NCBI RefSeq assembly: GCF_023074075.1
Contig: NZ_JADPKT010000007.1
Coordinates: 310,001-374,000 of the forward strand
Length of the DNA stretch: 64,000 nt
From: Bradyrhizobium sp. 138
Lineage (GTDB): Bacteria > Pseudomonadota > Alphaproteobacteria > Rhizobiales > Xanthobacteraceae
Direction: 5' to 3'
A program made the position numbers and the translations under genes. The notes beneath the pieces are model-generated. The model ran no database searches, was not told the origin of the DNA, and saw nothing but the letters and a program-made list of their open reading frames with translations. Positions 15,476-25,634 of the stretch are shown here, in pieces (within the stretch, counting starts at the first letter, position 1; every line of letters starts with the position of its first letter).

Positions 15476-16189
15476 ATGAGACTCTCTGCGCCGATCTATC
15501 ATCTGAAGCGACGTGCGAAGCGCCTGTCCCGCGAGGCGCGCATTCCGCTGCACGATGCGCTTGACCGCATCGCCACGACGGAAGGGTTTTCCGCCTGGAG
15601 CATGCTCGCAGCGAAAGCCGCCGCGCTGACGCCCGCGAGCAGACTGTTCCTGCAATTCCGGCCCGGCGACCTGGTGCTGGTCGGCGCCCGGCCCGGTCAG
15701 GGCAAGACGCTGATGAGCCTCGAGCTTGCGCTGGAAGCCATGAGGGCGGGCCGCCGCGCCGCATTCTTCTCGCTCGAATATACCGAGACGGACGTTCTGC
15801 GCCGTCTACGCGTAATCGACGCGGATCCGGCGCTATACGATGAGCTATTCGAGGTCGATTGCTCCGACGCCATCAGCGCCGACTATGTCGTCAAGCAGAT
15901 GGCGACAGCGCCCCGTGGCACGCTCGTGGTGATCGACTATCTGCAGCTGCTCGACCAGCGCCGGGAAAATCCCGACCTCTCTGTTCAGGTACGTGCGCTG
16001 AGATCGTTCGCGCGCGACAACGGCCTGATCGTCGTCTTCATCTCGCAGATCGATCGATCCTACGATGCTTCGGTGAAGCCCTGCCCCGACCTCAGCGATG
16101 TCCGCTTGCCGAACCCGCTCGACCTGAAGCTGTTCGACAAGGCCTGCTTCCTGAACAAGACCGAGGTTCAGTTCAGCGCGGCGAGCTGA
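15476..16189 (+). CDS. stand-alone DnaB-type RecA-fold ATPase
   Basis: 237 aa from ATG 15476 with GGAGGT 8 nt upstream. Residues 1-50 form a basic helical segment (LKRRAKRLSREARIPLHDALDRIA) followed by EGFSAWSML. From residue 58 on the DnaB C-terminal ATPase core appears: FRPGDLVLVGARPGQGKTLMSLELA is Walker A (H1), FFSLEYTE H1a, VVIDYLQLLDQRR Walker B, and VVFISQIDR motif H3. The DnaB N-terminal domain and most of the DNA-binding loops are absent, so it is unlikely to be a replicative helicase. Genes of this type occur singly in bradyrhizobia. Role unknown. Confidence 0.8.
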   Translation: MRLSAPIYHLKRRAKRLSREARIPLHDALDRIATTEGFSAWSMLAAKAAALTPASRLFLQFRPGDLVLVGARPGQGKTLMSLELALEAMRAGRRAAFFSLEYTETDVLRRLRVIDADPALYDELFEVDCSDAISADYVVKQMATAPRGTLVVIDYLQLLDQRRENPDLSVQVRALRSFARDNGLIVVFISQIDRSYDASVKPCPDLSDVRLPNPLDLKLFDKACFLNKTEVQFSAAS

Positions 16190-16195
16190 CGATAA

Positions 16196-16225
16196 GGCCG
16201 CGGGTGAGATGGCTCGCCCGCGGCC
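16196..16225. terminator. hairpin between convergent genes
   Basis: GGCCGCGGG pairs with CCCGCGGCC (9 bp, 12-nt loop), placed between the stop of the DnaB-type ATPase (16189) and the stop of the tautomerase on the other strand (16233). It could end both transcripts. There is no T-run. Confidence 0.55.
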
Positions 16226-16232
16226 TGCTGTC

Positions 16233-16655
16233 TTATGCCGCCTGCAGCGCCACTTCGAGCTTGCCGGCGATGTAGCGGCGCTCCTGGGTCAGGCCGCCGA
16301 AGCCGTAGGCATCGCCCTTGACCTCGTCGACATGCAGATAGGTCTCGGGATGCAGCGGGCCGAGAATCTCGGCCATGCGCTTGAACATCGCGGCGAGATA
16401 GGCCGCTTTCTCGTCCTTGGTGTTGGTGCCTTCGCTGACATGGATGTCGATCCAGTAGCTGGCGAGCTTCTGCTCGGCCAGCGACTTGCCGCCGGCGAAC
16501 CAGTCATCGGCATCGACCGACTTGACGATGATGGCGGTCACCGCGGGGTCCTTGTGCAGGATTTTTGCGGTGAGCTCGGACACGGCGCTCGCGATGTCGG
16601 CCTTCAGCGACGGCGACTGGCGGGAGGTGGTGTAGGACACGGTGATCAGCGGCAT
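16233..16655 (-). CDS. tautomerase-superfamily protein
   Basis: 140 aa from ATG 16655 behind GAGGAGAA. After removal of Met the N-terminus is Pro (PLITVSYTTSRQS), which is the catalytic base of 4-oxalocrotonate-type tautomerases. At 140 aa it is a fused double-length member (two beta-alpha-beta halves) rather than the 62-residue form. The ALVDADDWFAGG-like segment and WIDIHVSEGTNTKDEKAAY are typical of tautomerases acting with LysR-controlled clusters. It is divergent from a LysR regulator, which probably controls it. Substrate unknown. Confidence 0.85.
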   Translation of the reverse strand: MPLITVSYTTSRQSPSLKADIASAVSELTAKILHKDPAVTAIIVKSVDADDWFAGGKSLAEQKLASYWIDIHVSEGTNTKDEKAAYLAAMFKRMAEILGPLHPETYLHVDEVKGDAYGFGGLTQERRYIAGKLEVALQAA

Positions 16656-16732
16656 GGTCGTTCTCCTCAAGATGCTGCGCCGGTTGGCGCCGCGTTGGTG
16701 AGAAGCTAGACCTCCGCTCGTCATTTTGGTAT

Positions 16733-16759
16733 CTTATCTCTGTCGATATCAGTGATAAG
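16733..16759. promoter_or_regulatory. interrupted palindrome between tautomerase and LysR gene
   Basis: CTTATC at 16733 and GATAAG at 16754 form an inverted repeat with 15 bp between, 9 bp before the LysR start. Dyad elements with T/A-ended arms in such divergent regions are the usual LysR-type binding boxes. The actual contact bases are not known. Confidence 0.5.
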
Positions 16760-16767
16760 CATTCATA

Positions 16768-17631
16768 ATGACACCGACCCTCGACATCGCCACCATCCAG
16801 GCCTTCCTGCTGGTCGCCGACCTCCAGAGCTTTACCCGCGCTGCCGAAGCGCTCGGCACGACGCAGGCGGCAGTCAGTCTCAAGCTGCAGCGGCTGGAGA
16901 CGTTGCTGGGAAAACGTCTCGTCGAGCGCTCGCCGCGCGCGGTCCGGCTCACCGCCGACGGCGCCTCGTTCCTCGAACGCGCCCGTGCGCTGATGGCGGC
17001 ACATGATCTCGCGCTGTCGGGCGAGGCGCCGACCGCGCAATCGCTCTCGCTCGGCATCTCCGACCACGCCGCCGGCCCCGAGTTGGTGCCGCTGCTCGAA
17101 CGCCTTCACGCGATGTCCTCAAACCTCACCCTCGCCGTCACCATCGGCTTCTCGCGCGAGATGCACGATGCCTATGACGCAGGTCAGCTCGATGCGGTGA
17201 TCGTGCGTCAGGAAGGCAGCCGCCGCGGCGGCGAAAAGCTGACCGAGGACGAGTTCGGCTGGTTCGCCGCGCGTCGCCTCACGCTGCCGAAGGGTGAGCC
17301 GCTGCCGCTCGCGACGCTCGCCCCGCCCTGCGGCGTCCGCGCCGTCGCGGTGCGCGCACTCGACAAGGCCGGCATCGCCTGGCGCGAGCGCTTCGTCGGC
17401 GGCGGCGTCACCGCGGTGGTCGCGGCAGCGCTTGCGGGACTTGCGATCGCGCCGCTGGCACGGCGGATCGCGCCTCCTGGCCTCGTCGACATCGGGCCTG
17501 CGCACAAGCTGCCGAAGCTCGGCAGCTCGAAAGTGATGCTGCACTCGAAGGTCAGCGATCCCGCCAAGCTCGCGGCGCTGCGCGCGGTGGCGGCGACGTT
17601 TCGGAGTGGAGCCGCCACCAGAGCCTCATAA
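16768..17631 (+). CDS. LysR-family transcriptional regulator
   Basis: 287 aa. The N-terminal winged HTH (residues 5-65) reads DIATIQAFLLVADLQSFTRAAEALGTTQAAVSLKLQRLETLLGKRLVERSPRAVRLT, a textbook LysR start. The remainder is a periplasmic-binding-protein-like effector domain. It is divergent from the tautomerase gene with an inverted repeat between, so that gene is the likely target, with autoregulation. The last 6 bp overlap the convergent epimerase gene. Confidence 0.93.
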   Translation: MTPTLDIATIQAFLLVADLQSFTRAAEALGTTQAAVSLKLQRLETLLGKRLVERSPRAVRLTADGASFLERARALMAAHDLALSGEAPTAQSLSLGISDHAAGPELVPLLERLHAMSSNLTLAVTIGFSREMHDAYDAGQLDAVIVRQEGSRRGGEKLTEDEFGWFAARRLTLPKGEPLPLATLAPPCGVRAVAVRALDKAGIAWRERFVGGGVTAVVAAALAGLAIAPLARRIAPPGLVDIGPAHKLPKLGSSKVMLHSKVSDPAKLAALRAVAATFRSGAATRAS

Positions 17632-19062
17632 GATCGCCTCGAACGCGCTGCGCAGCGTCTCGTGCCGAAAGACAAAACCGCGGCTCAGCGCCTTGTTCGG
17701 CAGCACGCGCTGGCCGCCGAGCAGGAGTTCGTCGGCAAAGCCGCCGCCGATCCGGCGCAAGAGACCGCCGGGAATGCGGAACATTGCGGGCCGGTGCAGC
17801 CGACGGCCGAGTTCCTCGGTGAACTTGGCATTGGTGACGGGGATCGGCGCGGTGGCGTTGACGGGACCGGCGAGATCGGGCGTCGCCATGACATAGGCGA
17901 TCAGCCGGATCAGATCGTCGCGCTCAATCCAGGACATCCACTGCCGCCCGGTGCCGAGCGGGCCGCCGAGGCCGAACTCGAACGGCGTCAGCATGCGGGT
18001 GATGAAGCCGCCTTCCGTGCCCAGCACGAGGCCGATGCGCAAGTAAACCACGCGCACGCCGAGCTCCTCCGCCGGCCGCGCCGCCTGCTCCCAGGCCGCA
18101 CAGAGCTCGTGGCTGAAGCAGGCGTGCGATTTCGCCGATTCCGTCAGCACTTGGTCGGCCCAGAGGCCGTACCAGCCGATCGCGGAGCCGCTGACGAGCA
18201 CCTCGGGCTTGCAGTCGAGGCGCGTGATCAGCTTGACGATTTCGCCGGTCATGTCGACGCGCGAGCCGATGATCTTCGCACGCTTCGCCGCGGTCCACAG
18301 CCCGTTGCCGATCGGCTCGCCGGCGAGATTGACGATGGCATCGATCTCCGTGTCCGAAGAGAGCTGATCGAGGCTGGTGATCAGCGCGACCGGTGGCGGC
18401 AGCGTCTCGGCCTTGGCGGGGTTGCGGATCAGCGCGATGACGTTGTGCCCCGCCCCGCTGAGGCTCGCCGCAAGCCGGCTGCCGATGAAGCCGGTGGCGC
18501 CCGTGATCAGCACGGTCTTGCGCCCGGGAACCTTGTCGACGAGGCCGGCTGCCGGAACGCTCTTCATGCGGCCCAATCGCCGCATCGCGGCAAAATCCCT
18601 GACGCCGCACAGCGCGGCTCCAACAGCGCAGGCGGTCGCGGCCATGCTGAGCAGGCCCTGATAAACCACGGTCACGCCGAACGGCTGCATCGCCCAGTCG
18701 ATCAGCACCGGCAGCAGCAGCACCAGGATGGCGCCGTAATTGATGGCGAGCAGCGTGTGATTGATGCGCTCGCTCGCCGGCAGTTTTCGGCTCAGATCCT
18801 CCTCGACGAAATCCATCAGCGTGATGACGATCTCGGCGACCAGCACCGCGACGATCAAGAGCGCCATCACGCCATGGATTTCGAGCCAGCCGAGCAGCAG
18901 GAACAGCAACGCATAGAGCATGTTGCGGATGCCGTGCAGCTTCAGCTCGAAGCGCTGCGACGGCCGCCAGGCAAGGCGCTCGGTGAATTCGTGATGGTAG
19001 AAGGTGTCGAACACGCCCATCACGATCTGGATGGCGATGAGCGTCCACAACAGCGGCGTCAT
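17626..19062 (-). CDS. TIGR01777-family sugar epimerase-like protein with N-terminal membrane domain
   Basis: 478 aa from ATG 19062, which overlaps the stop of the preceding gene (ATGA). Residues 1-175 contain four hydrophobic helices (PLLWTLIAIQIVMGVFDTFYHH; GIRNMLYALLFLLLGWLEIH; ALLIVAVLVAEIVITLMDF; ILVLLLPVLIDWAM). The cytosolic extended-SDR domain starts near 180 with VLITGATGFIGSRLAASL. LAGEPI, SGSAIGWYG and LRIGLVLG are signature segments of the TIGR01777 group (YfcH-like). A membrane-anchored form is uncommon elsewhere. It is part of an operon with a DUF4166 protein and a GbsR-type regulator. The substrate is unknown. Confidence 0.88.
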   Translation of the reverse strand: MTPLLWTLIAIQIVMGVFDTFYHHEFTERLAWRPSQRFELKLHGIRNMLYALLFLLLGWLEIHGVMALLIVAVLVAEIVITLMDFVEEDLSRKLPASERINHTLLAINYGAILVLLLPVLIDWAMQPFGVTVVYQGLLSMAATACAVGAALCGVRDFAAMRRLGRMKSVPAAGLVDKVPGRKTVLITGATGFIGSRLAASLSGAGHNVIALIRNPAKAETLPPPVALITSLDQLSSDTEIDAIVNLAGEPIGNGLWTAAKRAKIIGSRVDMTGEIVKLITRLDCKPEVLVSGSAIGWYGLWADQVLTESAKSHACFSHELCAAWEQAARPAEELGVRVVYLRIGLVLGTEGGFITRMLTPFEFGLGGPLGTGRQWMSWIERDDLIRLIAYVMATPDLAGPVNATAPIPVTNAKFTEELGRRLHRPAMFRIPGGLLRRIGGGFADELLLGGQRVLPNKALSRGFVFRHETLRSAFEAIL

Positions 19063-19724
19063 GACACGGCCTCCCTGAAGATGGCGGACTGGTGGATCAG
19101 CATGCTGTAACGCGGATGAATGACATCGAGGGTGAAGCGGAATGCGCCTTCGCCGAGGTCGCGGTGCGTCACCGTGAGATCGCCGGGCGTGAGCCAGCGC
19201 GGCAGCGGGATCCATAGGCGTCCGAACTGCAAGCCATAGCCGGCGCTGCGGAAGGTCAGCGCCTGGTCCTCGACCGCGATACGGAGCGCCATCGAAACGC
19301 CGAAGCCGACATATTCCTCGAGCCCGGTCGGACCGGCAAAACGCTTGGCGGAATGGATCACTTGCGGAAAGCCGCGCTTACGCGCGCAGATGCGGGTCCA
19401 GGTCTGACCACCGCTCGCGGCATCCTCGGTCACGCTGACGATCATCGGCACGCCAATGTCGCGGCCGGTCGGCAGCGGCCCGCCGATCATGCGTGCGGCC
19501 TGTGCGAGCCACCAGCCGATGTCGCTGAAGGAGATCTCGTCGACCAATCCGACATAGACGACGCTGTCGCCGTCGGCGACGCGTTTGGAAAAGCGCCGCC
19601 AGGTCGCGAGCGGCAGACGGCCCCAATCCTCGTCCGACAGCAATGCGCGGAAGCGGCGATCGTCGAGCAGTTTGGTGTGAGCGGAGGTCGATGCGCTGGA
19701 GCCTGATAATCGAGCCGACGTCAT
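19059..19724 (-). CDS. DUF4166-domain protein
   Basis: 221 aa from ATG 19724 with GGAGG 6 nt upstream. The pattern FRALLSDEDWGRLPLATWRRFSKRV near the start and GETWTR-like GQTWTRICARKRGFPQVIHSAKRF in the middle, then GFGVSMALRIAVEDQALTFRSAGYGLQFG, correspond to DUF4166, often found fused to or beside epimerase/saccharopine-dehydrogenase-like proteins. It has no signal peptide and is probably cytosolic. It lies between a GbsR regulator (16 bp) and the membrane epimerase (4-bp overlap). This strict operon suggests the pair works together on an unknown lipid or envelope substrate. Confidence 0.8.
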   Translation of the reverse strand: MTSARLSGSSASTSAHTKLLDDRRFRALLSDEDWGRLPLATWRRFSKRVADGDSVVYVGLVDEISFSDIGWWLAQAARMIGGPLPTGRDIGVPMIVSVTEDAASGGQTWTRICARKRGFPQVIHSAKRFAGPTGLEEYVGFGVSMALRIAVEDQALTFRSAGYGLQFGRLWIPLPRWLTPGDLTVTHRDLGEGAFRFTLDVIHPRYSMLIHQSAIFREAVS

Positions 19725-19740
19725 CGCACCCTCCTCGACG

Positions 19741-20298
19741 CTATTTGGCCTTGCCCAGCGGCAGCAGGTTGGCGATCTTCTCGCCAAGCCGCATCAAGGC
19801 GACCAGCCGCGGCCGCGGCACCTTCAGCATCTGCATGAACCAGTGATCGGCGAGCTCGGTGAAGGCGAGCATCTCCTTCAGCCGCTTGCTCGCGACCGGA
19901 TTGATGGCGGGATCGCCGGCGGCATCGGACACGCATGCCCTGAGCGCCGCGATCGCCGGATCGAGCTCCCGCTCCTTGCGCCGCGCCGCGATTCTGGCCG
20001 CGACCTCCCAGATGTCGGTCTCGGCCTCGTAATGGTCGCGGCGGTCGCCCAGGATCGGGACCCGCCGGATCAGGTTCCAGGCGAGCAGCTCCTTCAGCGA
20101 GTTGGAGACGTTGGAGCGCGCCATGCCGAGCGTGTCGGCGATGTCCTCGGCGGTCATCGGCGCTTCGGCCAGATAGAGCAGCCCGTGGATCTGGCTGACC
20201 GAGCGATTGACGCCCCACTCGTCCCCCATGTCGCCCCAATGCAGAATGAAGCGCTCAACGGCGGCGGGGAGTTTCTTCTTTCCGGTTATTTCTGTCAT
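19741..20298 (-). CDS. GbsR/MarR-type transcriptional regulator
   Basis: 185 aa from ATG 20298. A TTG at 20316 would add six residues but lies in the operator. The winged-helix part is WGDMGDEWGVNRSVSQIHGLLYLAEAPMTAEDIADTLGMARSNVSNSLKELLAWNLIRRVPILGDRRDHYEAETDIW (residues about 20-100), the typical GbsR-subclass sequence. The rest is helical (dimerisation). First gene of the operon with DUF4166 and epimerase proteins. The start codon sits in an 18-bp perfect palindrome, so autoregulation is very likely. Confidence 0.87.
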   Translation of the reverse strand: MTEITGKKKLPAAVERFILHWGDMGDEWGVNRSVSQIHGLLYLAEAPMTAEDIADTLGMARSNVSNSLKELLAWNLIRRVPILGDRRDHYEAETDIWEVAARIAARRKERELDPAIAALRACVSDAAGDPAINPVASKRLKEMLAFTELADHWFMQMLKVPRPRLVALMRLGEKIANLLPLGKAK

Positions 20299-20306
20299 GA
20301 CAGAAA
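20289..20306. promoter_or_regulatory. 18-bp palindromic operator over the GbsR-type start codon
   Basis: TTTCTGTCATGACAGAAA is its own complement, and its central CAT is the minus-strand start codon. A dimeric repressor bound here would block both promoter clearance and, on DNA, the operon start. It is most likely the binding site of the GbsR/MarR-type protein it precedes. Confidence 0.65.
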
Positions 20307-20391
20307 CATCTGACAATACTGCTCCCCTGTCAAGAGCCTCTCCAATCCGTATACGGCGCGTGATATCTGCCTAAAAATCTCCCAAATTCAG

Positions 20392-20416
20392 GGAACCATC
20401 CGCCGCCTGTGGCGTT
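20392..20416 (+). promoter_or_regulatory. EcfG-like general-stress promoter
   Basis: GGAAC at 20392, 16 bp spacer, CGTT at 20413. This matches the alphaproteobacterial EcfG consensus (GGAAC-N16/17-CGTT). It ends 27 bp before the ATG of the hybrid kinase at 20443 and argues against the earlier TTG at 20416 as start. Confidence 0.55.
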
Positions 20417-20442
20417 TGCTCCGGTCGAGGCAGGGTCCGGGA

Positions 20443-21963
20443 ATGGTCGAAAAGTTCAGTCAACAGAGAGACTTGTTCGAGAGCGAACGCAGTTTCCGGC
20501 TGTTGGTTGAGGGAGTTGCGGACTACGCGCTCTACATGCTCGATCCCAACGGGATCATCACCAGCTGGAACATCGGCGGCGAGCGCATCAAGGGCTATTC
20601 ACCCGAAGAGATCCTCGGCCAGCATTTCTCCCGCTTCTACACCGAAACCGACCGCGCCAACGGTAGGCCGGCCCGTGCGCTCGGCATCGCCAGGGAAAAG
20701 GGCCGCTACGAGGAGGAAGGCTGGCGCGTTCGCAAGGACGGCACCTTCTTCTGGGCCAGCGTCGTGATCGATCCGATCTACGAGGACGGCAAACTGGTCG
20801 GATTCGCCAAGATCACGCGCGACATCACCGAACGCCGCAATACACAGCTCAAGCTCGAGGCGATGCAGAAGCAGCTCGCCGAGTCCCAGAAGTTCGACGC
20901 GCTCGGGCAACTCACCGGCGGGGTCGCCCACGACTTCAACAACCTCCTGATGATCATCAGCGGCAGCCTTCACATGCTGAAGCGAGGGGCCGGCGACCCG
21001 GCCAAGCTGCAGCGCGCGATCTCGGCGATCGAAACCGCCACCAAGCGCGGCGCGGCGCTGACGAACCAGCTCCTCACCTTCGCGCGGCGGCAGAGCGTCA
21101 ATCCGCAGGCGATCGATTTCGCCGAACGCATCGCGGAGATTCGCGAGGTGCTCGATGCAGGCGTCGGGAGTTCGGTACGGCTGGCCTTCGACATCGAGCG
21201 CGACGTCTGGCCGATCAAGGCCGACGCGTCCGAACTCGAGACAGCGCTGCTCAACCTCGTCATCAATGCCCGCGACGCGATGCCCGACGGCGGCACGGTG
21301 ACGATCGGCGCGCGCAAGGTCGTGCTGGACGAGGCGCCCCTCACTGGCGATTTCGTTGCGATCGACGTCACCGATACCGGGCTCGGCATTCCCTCCGACG
21401 TTCTCGACAAGATCTTCGAGCCGTTCTTCACGACCAAGCCGATCGGAAAGGGAACGGGCCTCGGCCTGTCTCAGGTGCACGGCTTCGCGCACCAGGCCGG
21501 CGGCACGGTGAGCGTCGCGAGCGAACTCGGCAAGGGCACGACGTTCACCATTCTCCTGCCGCGCGGAGAAGACGCGCCATCGTCCGACACGGCGGGGGAG
21601 CCGGCGTTCCAAGGCAGCGGCACGGTGTTGCTGGTGGAGGACAATCCGGACGTCGCCCTCGTCAGCATCGGCCTGCTGGAGCAACTCGGTTACCAGGTGC
21701 GCCGGGTCGCCGATGCCGAAGCTGCCCTGCGCGAGATCGAGGACAACGGCGTCGACTTCGTGTTCTCGGACATCGTCATGCCCGGCAAGATGGACGGTCT
21801 CACCCTCGCCCATCATCTCCGCCAGATCCGCCCCGGCCTGCCGATCCTGCTCGCCACCGGCTACAGCGAGGTCGCCGCCGGCGTACGCGGGGATTTCCCG
21901 ATCCTGCGCAAGCCCTATGAGATCCACGAACTCAGCGAAGCGATCGCCAAGCTGCCGAGGTGA
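20443..21963 (+). CDS. PAS-domain hybrid histidine kinase with C-terminal receiver
   Basis: 506 aa, soluble. One PAS domain (residues about 15-130: [34 protein letters not shown]), then a HisKA helix with phospho-acceptor [11 protein letters not shown]. The HATPase follows ([48 protein letters not shown]). Last is a receiver ([32 protein letters not shown]). The family uses PAS-bound cofactor or ligand for sensing, and the receiver may act as phosphate sink. No partner regulator is adjacent. An EcfG-like promoter suggests it is made as part of the general stress response. Confidence 0.92.
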   Translation: MVEKFSQQRDLFESERSFRLLVEGVADYALYMLDPNGIITSWNIGGERIKGYSPEEILGQHFSRFYTETDRANGRPARALGIAREKGRYEEEGWRVRKDGTFFWASVVIDPIYEDGKLVGFAKITRDITERRNTQLKLEAMQKQLAESQKFDALGQLTGGVAHDFNNLLMIISGSLHMLKRGAGDPAKLQRAISAIETATKRGAALTNQLLTFARRQSVNPQAIDFAERIAEIREVLDAGVGSSVRLAFDIERDVWPIKADASELETALLNLVINARDAMPDGGTVTIGARKVVLDEAPLTGDFVAIDVTDTGLGIPSDVLDKIFEPFFTTKPIGKGTGLGLSQVHGFAHQAGGTVSVASELGKGTTFTILLPRGEDAPSSDTAGEPAFQGSGTVLLVEDNPDVALVSIGLLEQLGYQVRRVADAEAALREIEDNGVDFVFSDIVMPGKMDGLTLAHHLRQIRPGLPILLATGYSEVAAGVRGDFPILRKPYEIHELSEAIAKLPR

Positions 21964-21985
21964 GCGCCGTGAGAGGTGAACACTT

Positions 21986-22077
21986 CGTAGGGTGGGCAAA
22001 GGCGCCCTTGCGCCGTGCCCACCATCTCTCTCGATCGCGAAAGATGCGTGGGCACGCTTCGCTTTGCCCACCCTACG
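21986..22077. repeat. dispersed palindromic repeat, GTAGGGTGGGCAAAG family, full copy
   Basis: CGTAGGGTGGGCAAAG at 21986 is the exact complement of 22062-22077. Between them lie further GTGCCCACC/GGTGGGCAC-type sub-arms. A shortened copy occurs at 61246. The position after a gene end suggests a mobile REP-like element that may also stop transcription. Confidence 0.8.
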
Positions 22078-22131
22078 AGACCTTCCTAAGAACGGGGCGA
22101 GGGAGCGCACCGTCTGCGCGCCGAGAAGCAC

Positions 22132-22431
22132 CTACACCGTCGGCAGCACCGAAAATGCTTCCCCTGCCCGGCGCAGGTTCAGCTCATCCGCACCGGCGGT
22201 CTCGCTGGTGACGCTGTCGACGCGCGAGGACGGCGGGCCGTGGCGGCAGAGCGCGACCATGTCGGCGACGTGGTTCGGCGCGCCGGCGAAGAGCGCTTCA
22301 ACGCTGCCGTCGCGGCGGTTGCGGACCCAGCCTTCGAGGCCGCTCGTTATCGCCTGGTGCTCGACCCAGGCCCGATAGCCGACGCCCTGCACGCGCCCGC
22401 GGATCATGACCTGGAGAACCGCCCGGCTCAT
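22132..22431 (-). CDS. acyP: acylphosphatase
   Basis: 99 aa, standard size. [17 protein letters not shown] carries the catalytic Arg in the GxVQGVGYR loop, and [12 protein letters not shown] carries the catalytic Asn. The enzyme hydrolyses acyl phosphates such as acetyl- or carbamoyl-phosphate in the cytosol. Its start overlaps the stop of the upstream PEP-mutase-family gene (ATGA), so the two are coupled, although a metabolic link is not obvious. Confidence 0.94.
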   Translation of the reverse strand: MSRAVLQVMIRGRVQGVGYRAWVEHQAITSGLEGWVRNRRDGSVEALFAGAPNHVADMVALCRHGPPSSRVDSVTSETAGADELNLRRAGEAFSVLPTV

Positions 22432-23294
22432 TTTTTCAATCCGAGGATTTCGGCGCTGCGCGCCTTGACGTCGGCCTCGCGCATGACGCGGGCCGTCAGC
22501 TCCGAGGATGCTAAGCCTTTGAGGTTCTTTGGCGCCGTGCCTTCACGCAGCGCCTTCTGCGTCTCGTAGACGGCCTGCGTCGCAGCCGCGATCGGTGCAT
22601 GGCCCTGGAGCGCGACGCGCACGCGCTGGCTCGCAAGGTAATCAAGCGCGCTCAAGTCCTCCGGCGCCCCGCCGAGCACGATCGGCAGGCGCGTCGCAGC
22701 GGTCACCGCAACGAGCTCGGCGCGCGACTTGATGCCGGTGAAGAACAGCGCGTCGACGCCGGCGGCTTCATAGGCCTGGGCACGCTTAATCGCATCCTCG
22801 ATCGAGGTGATCGAAGCAGCGCCCGTTCGCCCCATGATGACCAGCGAGGCATCGCTGCGGCCACCGAGCGCGGCCTTCATCTTGCCGACGCCCTCCTCCA
22901 GCGAGATCAGCTGCGTCTTCGCTTCGCCAAAAGCAGCCGGCAGCAGCGTGTCCTCGATGGTGAGACCGGCGGCGCCAGCCGCTTCCAGCTCCTGCACGGT
23001 GCGACGCACATTGAGCGCATTGCCATAGCCGTGATCGGCATCGACCAGCACCGGCAGCGCGGCAGCACGCGACATCCGCCGCATCTGCTCGCAAAGCTCG
23101 GTGAGCGTGATCAGGGTGATGTCGGGCTCGCCAAGCACCGCGAGCGAGGCGACCGAACCGCCGAACATGCCGAGCGGAAAGCCGAGGTCCTCGGCGATGC
23201 GGATCGAGATGGCGTCGTAGACCGAGCCGGGATGGACACAGGCCGAGCTCGACAGGATGGAGCGAAGTTTCTCGCGGCGGGAACGAAAGGCCAT
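22428..23294 (-). CDS. isocitrate lyase/PEP mutase-family enzyme, probable oxaloacetate decarboxylase
   Basis: 288 aa TIM-barrel enzyme. The metal/substrate loop is [22 protein letters not shown]. This [12 protein letters not shown] form is characteristic of the Pseudomonas PA4872-type oxaloacetate decarboxylase rather than of methylisocitrate lyase (which has KKCGH). LTIEDTLLP follows as the Glu-containing strand. There is no CGH-type catalytic Cys loop, supporting a decarboxylase. It would convert oxaloacetate to pyruvate with Mg. It is coupled to acylphosphatase, and a palindromic repeat separates it from the acyl-CoA carboxylase gene. Substrate choice is family inference. Confidence 0.85.
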   Translation of the reverse strand: MAFRSRREKLRSILSSSACVHPGSVYDAISIRIAEDLGFPLGMFGGSVASLAVLGEPDITLITLTELCEQMRRMSRAAALPVLVDADHGYGNALNVRRTVQELEAAGAAGLTIEDTLLPAAFGEAKTQLISLEEGVGKMKAALGGRSDASLVIMGRTGAASITSIEDAIKRAQAYEAAGVDALFFTGIKSRAELVAVTAATRLPIVLGGAPEDLSALDYLASQRVRVALQGHAPIAAATQAVYETQKALREGTAPKNLKGLASSELTARVMREADVKARSAEILGLKK

Positions 23295-23333
23295 GGTGCT
23301 GTCTCGATTGGTGCGACGCCGTCACAGCATACT

Positions 23334-23424
23334 CCGTCATTGCGAGCGAAGCGAAGCAATCCAGGAATGCATCCGCGGAGACAGTCTGGATTGCTTCGTC
23401 GCGAAGGGCTCCTCGCAATGACGG
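23334..23424. repeat. dispersed palindromic repeat, CGTCATTGCGAGCG family, copy 1
   Basis: CCGTCATTGCGAG at 23334 pairs with CTCGCAATGACGG at 23412, with inner arms GAAGCAATCCAG / CTGGATTGCTTC. A second copy with longer perfect arms is at 29461. Such elements are scattered in bradyrhizobial intergenic regions. Confidence 0.85.
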
Positions 23425-23453
23425 TGGACAGACTGCGCCGCCACACTGACGCT

Positions 23454-25469
<2,016 letters not shown>

Positions 25470-25634
25470 GCTTTTCTTGAGTCTCGACCTTGGGCGGGAC
25501 CCTTCCCTGGCCGTTGGGGCCTATGGGACGGGCCGTTGTGGCTTCCGTGGTACATCAAAATCGGCCGGAGGCAACGGTCTAAATCCGGCCCGCTGTGGCG
25601 TACCAGCACAAGACCAAACGGGCTCGGCAAGACC

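Noticed and set aside
17662..19110. A 482-codon plus-strand frame
   Set aside because: It lies opposite the epimerase gene, whose SDR and TM segments are unambiguous. No ribosome site or domain supports it.
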